A stretch of 64,000 nt of DNA, from contig KZ111181.1 of the NCBI GenBank assembly GCA_002077045.2, forward strand, positions 62,001 through 126,000. The letters are read 5' to 3'. This DNA is from Rachicladosporium sp. CCFEE 5018. Lineage: Eukaryota; Ascomycota; Dothideomycetes; Cladosporiales; Cladosporiaceae. The translations under genes were made by a program, and so were the position numbers. Position 1 is the stretch's first letter; the number at the start of each line of letters is the position of its first letter. Under the pieces are notes generated by a model that saw only the letters and a program-made list of their open reading frames with translations, had not been told where the DNA came from and ran no database searches. Shown piece by piece: positions 32,672 to 42,630 of this stretch.

Positions 32672-33778
32672 TTAGACACGCATCCAAGTCTCGACACAGG
32701 ACGTAATCCAACGAGTCTTCTTGCCCTTCTTCTTCTTCTTCGGAGTCTTACAGTCACTGCATCGGATCTTCCCTCGTCGATCGAAGAGCTGATTACACGC
32801 ACATCGAATGAAGTCCCTCCGCTCGCCCTTCACCCTAGCCGCCAGCGCAATGGCAATGTCAGCGCCGAGCTCGGTCCTCCGCATAAGCTCCTTAAACCAC
32901 GCCTCTTGCATCAGAGTCCTTACCACTGGCAAGCAGTATCCGACAAAGGACTGGCGCAGCTCGTGGCGATCTTCGAAGTCCGACGTCCAGAGCACGTGCA
33001 GGGTGTGAAAAAGCTCGGTCAAATCACTCAGCGGCCGTGTCCAGCTTGTCAAGCGGATTGCGGCCACTTGCGCCAGTTCCACCATGGCGTACTTGCAAGC
33101 AAGCACGTACACCTCGGCGTGGAGACTTATTGCGTCCCATTCGGGCGCTGGGACGTCATCGATCTCGTCGACGTCGTATTGGCCGCGGTACAGGAAGCAG
33201 AGAAAGCCTTTGACGACGATGGGGCTTGCTTCTGAGGTGTCGAGATTGACGACAGCGGCGTTGTACACATCACTTAGGTCAGGAAATGCGACCTCGTGAA
33301 ACCAGGGCGTGGCGTGCGTACTTGTGCGGTGCGGCTCGGCATGCGCTCGAAGAGTGGACACTCGTCGAGTTTGATTCTATGCGCTCTAATCTTCTCTCCC
33401 CTTATGATGACTGTGAGATCGGAGGATCGCGCAGAGTTGTTCAATCTAATCGTCATCAGTGGCAGCATGTAGAGTAGGTTACAGCACACGACTTACGTAG
33501 CGACAGACGTGTATTTCGCCACAATCGAGGACTCGTCAGTGGTCTGCGCTATGCTGGTGCAGCGGTCCCGCTGCTCCTCGCGACCATTGTAACCCGAAGA
33601 AGTCGGCGTCGACGGCGATGCAGAGCGCTTGTTGAGCGCGCTCGCGCGCTGTAGACTGGGAGTCGCTGTCGTCAGCTTCGTCGCGCAGACTGGTATGAAA
33701 GCAGCGTACACTTCCTACCGCAACGACTCCATACGGCGACGCAGGATCCAGGCGATCGCTTGATGGGATACTCGACGT
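32672..33778 (-). pseudogene. BTB/POZ gene, apparently damaged allele (copy 2)
   Basis: Counterpart of 22236-23428. BTB and the C-terminal CACNQLFDRRGKIRCSDC are retained, with five instead of seven Lys codons in the run. Three changes affect the model used for copy 1: the start ATG is ACG at 33778-33776; the acceptor before the last exon is AC instead of AG (33264-33263), so splicing there should fail; and 80 bp are missing from exon 1. If the exon 1 intron of 70 nt is spliced, the 80-bp loss restores the frame (70+80=150), so this allele could use another exon structure upstream, but the lost acceptor has no good substitute nearby (the next AG upstream gives an immediate TGA). Probably a weakened or null allele. 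Confidence 0.5.
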
Positions 33779-34343
33779 CGCGTCGGACTCCGCTTGTGTA
33801 TATGAGATATGAAGTTGTGAAGGTGAGGAAAAGTGAAAGTCAACGTCGCTCACAGTGAGCGCGTGTCGCTAGCGCTGGTCATTCGCTTCGATAGACTGGA
33901 AGGAGCGACCCACACCAGCACCGCGCATCCGCCCCAGTAGTGCAGCGAGTCTTGAGTCGCCGTGCCTCTGATAGACGCAGACTCGCCATGTTCATGCATG
34001 ATTTCGAACAACACAAATTCTCATTGACTGACCTAGCTCGAGCGTGTTCCCCGTTGACCGTGATATGGGAGGCTATCGTTGCTTCACCACTAGAAATGTC
34101 AGAGACACGTCTGCTTTCGCTAAAGAGAACAGTATTGTTTCTGACGGACGGATAGACGCTGGATGCGCTTGCATCACCCTAGATATCAGCACATCGACAC
34201 AAGCTGATCTCATGAGACGCATGACATGAGACTCCAAGTCTACAGCGATACTTGTGGTCGCTGAACCCTGATCGACTACTCTTGAACTTTCTCACGCACG
34301 CGGCGGCATGTGCCATTTCAGCAATCCCTCCATTGCATTCCCC
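33779..34343. other. End of copy 2 and entry into unique sequence
   Basis: Similarity to copy 1 stops at 34100, the base matching the last one before the gap. No gene is recognised here. Confidence 0.4.
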
Positions 34344-35595
34344 TCAGACCCGCACGTAATACTCTACCGGCAAAGGCCCAAGCGCATCATTGTTCGACCG
34401 GCTACACCCCAGACACTGAATCCTGCCTTTCTGATCGAGAAGGCGTCCGCAAGGGCATCTCACCAAGTGAGCCCGCTGCCCACGATCATCAGAGATCATT
34501 GCAAGAGCAATCGCTGCTCCGAAAGGGGTGTCCTCCATGACTTGACGGAACGCGGGAAACGTAGCGAGATCTTTCAAGTTCCGTAGGCAAAGCAGCGTGA
34601 GGCGTGGCTGTAGTACATCGTCATCTTGAAGTGGTGAGGTCCAGATAAGTCTCAGCGCCCGGGCGAAGTTAGGCATGGGAACCCATGGCCTGTTCCAGGC
34701 GGTCATGCGCGCTACGACAGCATCTTGTAGCTCTACGAGGCCCTTCTGCGTGGCGAAAGTGTAGACTTCGGCATGGTTGCCGAAGTCTGACCAGTCTGAG
34801 GACATTGTGGTGTCTCCTGTCTTTGTTTCGTAGCGATTGTCGTAGATGAAATGCATCAGAGCTTGTAGGGCTAGAGGACTGCCACACTCGTTGTCTAGCA
34901 TGAGCACATTGTTCGTCTGCTCCATAGTCAGTGACGCGAAACAAGTAAGTGAAGAGCGCTACACAGCTCACCATGGGAGGGCTCGTCATCCACTGGAGAA
35001 ATAGCTCGCACTGCGCCAGAATGACTTTGTGGGCGTACACGAAGTCGCCAGTCTCCACGATCTGGAGAGTCACGTCCGAAAAGGTCGGGTCGTTGTACGA
35101 GCTGTACCTGTCAGTTTGATGTTGTGGCACTTGAGAGCAGCACCCTCTCACCTTCTCCGTGGTCCCTGATGTGGGTCAACGGCTGCCCCCGAGCCTGTTA
35201 TCTCAGCATTCATAGCTACCTCCAACATGTTGAGAGCCGAAGGGGCTTGTCGCAGGGACACCCGCTGCGCGAGCAAGTTGATACGCCTCGTGGCGCTCTT
35301 GATTCCTCCTTTCGCGGCTCGTCAACGCCTTCTTGGGAGCGGGTGCGGTGGTCTCGGACTCAGCAGCGCTTGGCGAGGCGAAACGTTTTAGATGTGATGC
35401 GCTTTCACTCGGCGTGCGCGACATGTTCTCTGAGCTGTTGATTCCGTACTCCGTCACTCGTGTAGGGTTGTAGTTGTCCGACGAGAACGCAGGAGGCGAT
35501 TCCATCTTTACGCGGGCTTCCATGTCTCGACGCGCTCTGTACGCTGCTACTCGTTGTTCGTGGCTGGCGGCGCGGTCCTTGATGGCATCGGCCAT
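34344..35595 (-). CDS. BTB/POZ domain protein with C-terminal Cys motif, 371 aa
   Basis: Exons 35595-35220, 35182-35152, 35107-34972 and 34916-34344; all phases agree. A charged N-terminus (EQRVAAYRARRDMEARVKM) precedes BTB: NDPTFSDVTLQIVETGDFVY-AHKVILAQCELFLQWM, then LALQALMHFIYDNRYET and NHAEVYTFATQKGLVELQ. It ends with CPCGRLLDQKGRIQCLGC and PVEYYVRV. It is a paralogue of the BTB gene in the duplicated block, lying next to it on the same strand, so the pair probably arose by an older local duplication. The first intron is only 37 nt, but it is needed to avoid a stop and gives a consistent phase. Function unknown. Confidence 0.75.
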
Positions 35596-35817
35596 GATGC
35601 CGGCCAGCCTGCAACGCTGCGGAAACGTCGAAGAGAGAAAAGCGGTGATTGACCGAGAGACTTGAAGCTCGATGGGCTTGAACGTGTCGGAACTTGCGCG
35701 TGTGGTCCTAATTGGGCGAGGCAGGGACTGCCCCTCTCGTCGTGCCTTCCCTCACCTCAACAGCCGCAACATTGCTCCGAATGATGGATGATTTGATATA
35801 CCTCATTGATGTAGTCT
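35596..35817. other. Short spacer
   Basis: Promoter of the BTB gene and terminator side of the AcuK gene; no specific site recognised. Confidence 0.3.
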
Positions 35818-37320
35818 TCACTTCGGCGCTATGGGAATCCAGTTTCCCACGACTAGACTGGGGATCGAGTGCGTGTCCCTCCTGATGGTGAACGAGAAGC
35901 AGCACCTCTTCCCCTTCCCCTCACTTCCAGGACTCTTCAACACACAGCTAGTCAAGATAGCCTTCTGACTCGGATCAAACGCAATCGCTCCGAACTTCTC
36001 CCAATAACTGACAAGACTCTCTTCCGCGATGATCTCATGAATGGCCAACTTCCCGTCTCGCAGCCGATCGATAGGCACATCGATCAGGTCTGCCATCTCC
36101 TTGTTGCCGCGAAAGATCTCGCCTGTACGCCGCCAGCAGCATGCTGGGATCGCCATGGAGGCGAAGACACGATCATACTCCATGAGGCTGCGCTCGAACC
36201 ACATTTCCACGAGCACAAGCTGCATGTCCGTCAAGCTGTGCATTGCTTCGCGGAACTTCGGGCGAAAGCGATCTAGCTGGCGGAGAATTCGGACACGGCT
36301 TTCACGAGACAGGTTCTTTTCCATGTAGGTATTCAGCTTCGCGTAGCCTTTGACGTAGTTGAAGGGCTTAAGCATGCCAGCATCGTACTTCGCTTTGAGG
36401 AGTTTGTGGAGTCGATCCTCAGCACTGCTAAGACCGGCAGGATCGGCGGCTGTCATGTAGAACTTGTCTCTTGCTCGAGTGTCGACAGGGTAGGTTGATG
36501 AAGGCCGCGAGATCTCGTTGCCAGCTGCGACTTGTGGTGGCGGAGGGGCAATCGGTGGTATCTGGATGTTGTTGCTCGGGTGATTCAGACTGCCGAGAGG
36601 GAGATTGACACTACTCGTTGCCAGCAGTGGGTCGGTGTACAATGCCTGCGCATCGTCGTTGTTCGAGTACAAAGCTCCATCGTCCAGCAAAGAAGTCGAG
36701 AGAAAGTCGTTGAGCAAGTTATATTCATTCGTGACCTCTGACGTGTTGAACATGTAGTTCGGGTGAAGGTGATGCATGTCCTGGAATTGATTCTGCACGC
36801 CTCCGCTGTTCCAATCGAAGTTGAGCAAGCTGCTGTTGCTGTTGACGTCCATCGACTGCGGCCGCTGCATCTGATTCGGGGAAATAGGCTGTGGCTGCGC
36901 GATCTGTTGCACGTTGTCCATGGACCCAAAGCGCATGTCTCCGTTGCCATTCGAGCCGTACTGCCCATTGCCATTGGACCCATGTAGTACGGCTTTCACC
37001 TCGCTGTCCGGCGTGGGCAGCATCTCCGCTACGCCCACGTCGCTCTTCCCTCTCTTTGGCGGCTCGCGTGGCTCATCATGGCAGAGGTGCCCGATATCTC
37101 GCTTCACGCATCTTGCGCATGGCCGCTTCAGGTCGCATGTCATATGCGATCGTCGGCAGTACACGCACGCGTGATTGACCTTCCGGCGCTTCTTCTTGCC
37201 GTTCTCGTCATGCTCGTGCGCGTCTGGCGTCTTAGACTTTGGCGATCCAAGTGCCTTCGGTCCAGTCGACTCGCTCGTGTCGTCGAAGCTCCGCTTACGG
37301 TCCTCGGCGGGCGATGCCAT
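35818..37320 (-). CDS. acuK: Transcription activator of gluconeogenesis, AcuK/Ert1 type, 500 aa
   Basis: Zn2Cys6 regulator that in Aspergillus activates gluconeogenic genes (PEP carboxykinase, fructose-1,6-bisphosphatase) together with AcuM. Single exon from ATG 37320. Basic NLS-like KKKRRKVNH is followed by the binuclear cluster with Cys52, 55, 62, 68, 71 and 80 (CVYCRRSHMTC, RPCARCVKRDIGHLC). The centre has QFQDMHHLHPNYMFN and EVTNEYNLLNDFLS, landmarks of this subfamily, then FNYVKGYAKLNTYMEKNL. A PAS-like region (about 350-500) holds SLMEYDRVFASMAIPACCWR and EIFRGNKEMADLIDVPIDRL, ending VVGNWIPIAPK. It is somewhat shorter than I would expect for the family, mostly in linkers. Identity to the family is strong; target genes are inferred. 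Confidence 0.92.
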   Translation of the reverse strand: MASPAEDRKRSFDDTSESTGPKALGSPKSKTPDAHEHDENGKKKRRKVNHACVYCRRSHMTCDLKRPCARCVKRDIGHLCHDEPREPPKRGKSDVGVAEMLPTPDSEVKAVLHGSNGNGQYGSNGNGDMRFGSMDNVQQIAQPQPISPNQMQRPQSMDVNSNSSLLNFDWNSGGVQNQFQDMHHLHPNYMFNTSEVTNEYNLLNDFLSTSLLDDGALYSNNDDAQALYTDPLLATSSVNLPLGSLNHPSNNIQIPPIAPPPPQVAAGNEISRPSSTYPVDTRARDKFYMTAADPAGLSSAEDRLHKLLKAKYDAGMLKPFNYVKGYAKLNTYMEKNLSRESRVRILRQLDRFRPKFREAMHSLTDMQLVLVEMWFERSLMEYDRVFASMAIPACCWRRTGEIFRGNKEMADLIDVPIDRLRDGKLAIHEIIAEESLVSYWEKFGAIAFDPSQKAILTSCVLKSPGSEGKGKRCCFSFTIRRDTHSIPSLVVGNWIPIAPK

Positions 37321-39299
37321 TATGTAGGCGCATTGGACGAAGCGGGCTCCTTGTCAAGCGCATAGCAGGGTGCTTTGGAGACCAGATCACTCAGTGTCCG
37401 TAGTACGTTCCCTTCCGCGCCAACAAAGCTGCCTTGGGCGCAGTCACGATGTTGTTGGAGCCAGACATGGTCCACAGTTGCAGCAGGTCCAGCCTTTGCG
37501 CCGAGCTGATGGCTGCTTCTGCCAAGACTCGGGGTCGCGGGGTGAGCCAACCTCACGTTATGCTGCTTGTAGGAGAATTCTGAGTATTGTAATATTATTG
37601 CAACATTATAGTAATAATGAATCAATCGCCATACCATGCCAGAGATTTATTTTCACACTGGACTCCATGATCTGAATCACAGTCTTATGGTCACTGGACC
37701 ATGTTCTAAGGGTCTCCATCATGATGGGATCATGATCTGATCGTGATCGGTTTCCAATCGATCATCAATTAATCGACGAGCTGTTCACAACCTGTTCACA
37801 ACCTGTTTGGAATGAGTCGGGACGAGGTGAGAGTCAGGGTTTCTACACCTTCCCGCTACCAGTGCGGACCACTCCTGCGGTTCTCAGAATAGTGGTCAGG
37901 CTGACAGACACTGGCACGCATCACACTGGCTCGGAGCCGGCCTTGTAGTTGGTTAGAATGCGCTACCTTCCTTGGTGCTTGACTATGTGGTACAGGATCT
38001 TCGCCATAATGTCATCGTATCACAGGTGATATCTCGCTGCCATCTGGCTAGCACGTTGTTGCCGAGGATTTCATGGAAGAGGCCCAAGTCAGATCATGTC
38101 CTGAACACGGTCTCAACACGTTCAGAACACATTCAGAATATATTGAGCAAAGAGCGAGATCGAATTGCACCTGTTGCGAACTTTACTTACGAATGCGTTG
38201 CGAAAAGGTCGCAATCACGATTCCGACACAATGGCGCCAGTCTCGATGGAACAGGTGACCCCCGCGGATCCATGCGATGTTTTCGAAGCGTGCAGAGCTT
38301 TGTACGCCTCTTGGCCGCGTATATTGGACCATAGCATGTTGTGTGGCTTAGAGGCCGGAGGACGCCGAACATCTTATCCTATGCCGCAAATGGAGGCCAG
38401 TCACAGAGGGCGATCCAACGTACCTGACGGCGGCGTTTTGCCGCATCACCACCGACTCCAGCATTCCACTGCAGGAGTGATCACAGATGCCATACAGCAG
38501 CCCATCGAACGGCCGCTTTCGCTGCGACATGCAGTGCAATCTGGATGCCAATGTCATTGGAGCACTTCCCCAACAGCAGCGCTGAATACTCACCACCGCG
38601 TACACACGATTTATTACGTGACGTTGACCTCACGCAACGCTGATATGCGGCGCAGCAGATTACATGTCCCACACATATGGTCCAGGATGCGAAAAGTTAT
38701 GCGGCAACATCTTTGCATTGCGTGGACCTGTATCGTATCCGTATCTCGACTTGGCGCTTTCCCCGCTTCGCCCGTGATGGTGCATGGCCCAGATGCTCGA
38801 TAGCGATTGCTCACCGACAGTCGCATTCCCAGTTCAGGGATGAACTTCCTCTACGATCTTTCTCCTTCTCTCCCTCCGCTCCCTTCTCTGTGTTCCTCAC
38901 GGCGATTGAAGCCGTATATCACAGGGCGATCAACGTGACTACATACGTATCAATCGTCGGCACTCTTCTCACGGTGACCTGTGCCTCCTTGCAACGATGG
39001 CGGAATCTACAATGACAGCACACAGCATCGGGGTACTGTGCAGCACAGCAACATTATAAACCATCTCACTGACTATAGGGAATGTAGTCCGCGTTGCGGT
39101 GTGAGCAGCTCGAACGGATGCTGACGCAGGTATGTGCGTTGGCATGTAACGAGATTTGCTCGTGGCTGATATCGATGGCAGGCAGAGCATACCCGTGTTC
39201 AGCAAAGTCTAGCAGACGCTGCTAGGGGCAAACCGGTAGACCTGGGTGCGTAGAAGCAGGCCCAGATAGCTCTGCCCAGCGCAAATTTGCGGCCAGTCG
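37321..39299. other. 2-kb gene-poor region with an AT-rich block
   Basis: An AT-rich stretch (about 37560-37630) precedes a quasi-repetitive block rich in gatcatgatc-like palindromic words (37690-37770) and a direct repeat of ctgttcacaac at about 37781-37802. Frames on both strands (for example 38165-38803) show no domain and are treated as chance. Confidence 0.35.
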
Positions 39300-40103
39300 A
39301 TGGTGTCACGGAAGTGTGTATCATAAGTCGTTGCGGCATGGACTCTCTGATGTCGTTCTCAGGAAGATCCGATTCCGCCCGCCGATGTCGAGGTGCGAGC
39401 CTGCGAGTGCAAAGATTCATGCAACGAAGAAAGCTGCTTCCGTCGCACATGGGGCAAAGAGTGCCATGCTTACTGCGGCTGTCGCAAAACAGTTCTGGCT
39501 GAATGTGCACCGAGCGAGCCGGTGTTGTGCCAGAGTCCGTTCGATCGGTACAACACACACATCTTCGGCAAAGAGGGTGCCTCTGCGAGTGCTACAGGCT
39601 GTTTCGCGGCTCACGTGGAAAGCCTAGGGATCAGGGGCGCCGTGCGTCGTCTCACGCTGTCATACCCCGAGACCATCCTAGTCACCAAAGCCCGTGACAG
39701 CCTACCAAGTGACTTCTCTGAAGACTTCGAAGCATGGGAGCAAAAGTATGATACACTGCACCGCAGATCGCCGAATTTCAAGTCGCACATGCAGCTCTTA
39801 TATCGCATGGGCCTGAGCCGCGACGGGTCGTACCACTGGTATAGCTTCTGCAATAAGACATGGGAGGATAACGCCAATTGGGAGCACTGCCAGTACTGCA
39901 AGACTTGTGTCCACTGGAAGTCACATTGGCGCTGCGGTGTATGCAGGAAGTGCGTTGATCATTTGTATGCTCCTTGTGGTGGCTGTGGAGGTAAGTCGGC
40001 GATATTCGCAGCGGATTCCCTGCCACAGTTCGAGACTATGCAGCACGCCAGCGATAGTAGGGAGGCTTCAGAGACGTACGATGGTGGAGACAGTGGCGCT
40101 TAG
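39300..40103 (+). CDS. Cysteine-rich hypothetical protein, about 252 aa
   Basis: The supported part is the frame from 39363 (after an acceptor TTCTCAG) to the stop at 40103. It begins EDPIPPADVEVRACECKDSC and holds a dense Cys array (CNEESCFRRTW, CHAYCGCRK), then a less conserved middle, and a second array near the end (HCQYCKTCVHW, HWRCGVCRKCVDHLYAPC). Such spacing suggests zinc or other metal binding. A six-codon first exon from ATG 39300 joined across a 45-nt intron (GTATCA donor) fits the phase, but that part is speculative. I do not recognise the family; histone-methyltransferase pre-SET-like or RING-like arrays look superficially similar but the spacing does not match. No signal peptide is visible. 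Confidence 0.5.
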
Positions 40104-40551
40104 GTTCGAATGTCTCACGGGCATGGCGTCCGTTCGACTGGCGACATGCGAGCAGATTCGCACCACGCGGTGGAGCAGCAGGAACGCAGAAAGAGAGTAA
40201 GGAGGGGCTGACGGGAACGGTGCAGTCTCGTCACAGGACGATGTCATCACATGTGGGCATACCATCGAGCAAGCAGACATATGCACAGATAGCGAGGAAG
40301 TGATGATACGCCTTCCGCGAGCTTTGCATCACAATGTGTTATAATCTTGCAGTGGCCACTATATCCTACATGTAGTCGAGCTTCATGTCTCCCACAAAAC
40401 CTTTGGATGAAACCGCCAAGCCTGTGTGAACCTCATCTACAAGCACTCATGTGTATCAGTAAGTTTCGCCAGCACACTCCCCAGACTAGCTTCGCCATCA
40501 CATCTTCATGATACACTTGCAACGCACGATCCTGCACCACTACACGATGCC
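40104..40551. other. Spacer upstream of YAE1
   Basis: About 450 bases. A GTAAGT at 40459-40464 could be a 5' UTR intron donor of the next gene, whose frame is open in this interval without ATG. Confidence 0.3.
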
Positions 40552-41187
40552 ATGCTGCGCGACCTCCCTCCCTTCCGCTCCACCGAGCCAACGTTCATGA
40601 GCACCCCTGCTGTCGAAGAGGTGTCTCACCAGAACGATTTGCTAGACGATATCTTCGGCTCTGCTCCCGGCTCTCCTGTCCGAGACGATGCTGACCGCGA
40701 GACGTTGGAGTCATTCAGCGTCCAAGGCAATGAGCGATCCGACATACAGCGCTTGAGGAACACACATGTCACGAATGGATATCGGGAGGGCATTGCCGAC
40801 AGCAAGGAGAAATACATCCAGGCTGGGTTTGACGAGGGATATAGCTTGGGAGCGGAGCTGGGCATGAAGGCGGGCTGGTGTCTGGGCGTACTGAAGGGCA
40901 TATGCAGAGCATTGCCAGCGGAGGGTTTGTCTGCGATGGATACTGTGCCAACTAGTCACCCTGTGGTGTTGGTCAAGCGGGCTCGCGAAGAGCTGAAGAT
41001 GGAGAACCTGGTGACTGAGCAGTACTTCGGTACCGACGGCATCTGGCTATACGATGTGCCTGGGCAGGAGTCCGAGACGACTTTCAGAGAGGTTGCAGCA
41101 GCGCACCCGGTATTGAGATCGTGGGTCGACATCGTTCATCTGACACTACGAAGCTATGACCTGGATGCTGGAAGTGCCGTAGGCTGA
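40552..41187 (+). CDS. YAE1: Yae1 family protein, 211 aa
   Basis: In yeast, Yae1 with Lto1 links the cytosolic Fe-S targeting complex to the ABC protein Rli1, needed for ribosome recycling. The acidic start NDLLDDIFGSAPGSPV is typical. The family hallmark is a run of Gly every four residues (deca-GX3) in GYREGIADSKEKYIQAGFDE and GYSLGAELGMKAGWCLGVLK. The C-terminal half (ELKMENLVTEQYFG, IWLYDVPGQE) is less conserved. Start: ATG 40552 is the first in frame; ATG 40597 (MSTPAVEE) is a good alternative giving 196 aa. No intron within the frame. Confidence 0.85.
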   Translation: MLRDLPPFRSTEPTFMSTPAVEEVSHQNDLLDDIFGSAPGSPVRDDADRETLESFSVQGNERSDIQRLRNTHVTNGYREGIADSKEKYIQAGFDEGYSLGAELGMKAGWCLGVLKGICRALPAEGLSAMDTVPTSHPVVLVKRAREELKMENLVTEQYFGTDGIWLYDVPGQESETTFREVAAAHPVLRSWVDIVHLTLRSYDLDAGSAVG

Positions 41188-41557
41188 GGGAAGAAAACAA
41201 GGGTTCCCACCCTATCAACCGTAGACAAGCAGCATTGCTCACGATCGGTCGAAGGCTAGGTTAGCTTGTCACAGCGTGATATTCACGTCCTGCTCAGCCG
41301 TTCGACCGCTAGAATAACTCTCCACCGGCATCTGGAGACTCTCGCAGGTGCACATGGCCTTCACTGGCTGGGTCGTGCCTGCCAAACCTGTCCATGCCAC
41401 ACAATTCTTTGTGTGGAGGTACTCTTGGCTCCTCCGAAGTCACTCATGAAGTGAACCACAATAGCAGTGCACCTCTGAGTGAGTCACTTGCTCTTCCGCT
41501 CACTGTTTGTGGCGAACGTTCTGCATCACTTCAGTCACCAACTATCATCAATTCGAC
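41188..41557. other. Spacer, nothing recognised
   Basis: About 370 bases between two rightward genes; short random frames only. Confidence 0.3.
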
Positions 41558-42205
41558 ATGATGTTTGAACCATCGAGGGCCAACCCTAATCCTGACTACC
41601 TTGGCCACAGACTACTCGATCACGACATGGGCGGTAGATCCTATCAGTCAGGGTGGCCCGAGCCTTGCGCATCCTCGTCAGACTCAGATTCTAGCTCGTT
41701 GGGTGATATCGATTTGAAGACCGACACCGACTCCGACATCGAAGACGAGCGGCAAACAAAAGCCACAAACACAAAAACGGTCGACGACAAATCTGAGACC
41801 GACTCTGACTCCGGTCTCTCATCACTCGGCAGTACTCCCTCCCCACCCGGATCTCCTCGCACCCAAGATGCACCAGCCGAGAAGCTTCCACCTCTTACCA
41901 AGTGTGAATGCAAAGGGTGGTGTATGTGCAAGAAGTACAAGCTCTTCTATTCTGGCGCCTACAAAGGTGTGCGCAGCGTGGAGGATGCGGAGAGTCAAGG
42001 CTACAAGTTGCCAAGTCAGACGCACTTGAGTGAGCGCACGCTGGCTGGGGAGAAGCTACCGGAGAGTAGGATGAGGAAGATGGCTCGTGATGAGAAGAAG
42101 CGTGTCGTGAAGCAGTTGAAGGCGAAGGTGAACGGTCAGCGCTTCACGTGGGAGGATGGGGATCAGCCTGCGGAGCTGCCGAGAAGCTGGGCGGGGGTCG
42201 ATTAG
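41558..42205 (+). CDS. Hypothetical acidic protein with CxCxxxCxC motif, 215 aa
   Basis: From ATG 41558 to a TAG at 42203-42205. The N-terminal half is disordered and acidic, rich in Asp/Ser/Thr (SDSDSSSLGDIDLKTDTDSD). It is followed by a compact cysteine motif KCECKGWCMCKKYKLFYSG and a basic C-terminus (RMRKMARDEKKRVVKQLKAK) ending LPRSWAGVD. The Cys cluster could bind metal. Family not recognised. Composition and the clear boundary between disordered and structured parts favour a real gene; an ATG one codon later is equally possible. Confidence 0.5.
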   Translation: MMFEPSRANPNPDYLGHRLLDHDMGGRSYQSGWPEPCASSSDSDSSSLGDIDLKTDTDSDIEDERQTKATNTKTVDDKSETDSDSGLSSLGSTPSPPGSPRTQDAPAEKLPPLTKCECKGWCMCKKYKLFYSGAYKGVRSVEDAESQGYKLPSQTHLSERTLAGEKLPESRMRKMARDEKKRVVKQLKAKVNGQRFTWEDGDQPAELPRSWAGVD

Positions 42206-42630
42206 CGGAGGGGTGTATGGCGAGCGCGGTCGTCGGAAAATGCATCGCGTATAGCTTTGTGGATGACTCAGCGATGCAAGGTGCACGCTACCCGTCACGG
42301 AAATGATAATGGGCATCTGGCTGGCTCCGTTTCTTGAGCTGCGCCGTCGGTCATATCGGTCACACTGGCTGCCGGCCTCCCACCGACAGCTTGCCATTGA
42401 CATATGTACGACGTCAATTGCGACAGCAGTGGGAAGCAGCGTTGACCGTACTGTAGCGTAGCATGAAGCTGTCAAATTTGTAGGTTTCATGCTTTGAAAT
42501 GGTTCAAGTGAAGTCGGAGCTTCTCGCCGAAAAGCCGACGACTTTTCGTCGTCGAACTTTCTAATTCATGTTGAACGTGGATTACCGTCTATAGCTCATA
42601 TTAAGTTTGACGCACTCATCTACCGAACAC
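42206..42630. other. Spacer with a small inverted repeat
   Basis: Around 42527-42556 the sequence gccgacgactttt / tcgtcgtcg can form a short hairpin upstream of the methyltransferase gene. Nothing else is seen. Confidence 0.3.

Larger units (their letters stand above)
23761..34100 (+). repeat. Copy 2 of the ~10.4-kb directly repeated segment
   Basis: Begins at the first base after the gap and stays collinear with copy 1 until 34100; unique sequence follows. Offsets from copy 1 fall stepwise from 10633 to 10350 through indels. See the copy 1 entry for composition. Confidence 0.95.

Noticed and set aside
13128..34100. Interpretation of the repeat as a transposon or segmental tandem array
   Set aside because: No terminal repeats, transposase or target-site duplication; content is ordinary genes, and the gap position fits unmerged alleles better.
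37972..38803. Rightward frames in the gene-poor spacer
   Set aside because: Two overlapping frames with no domain and random composition.
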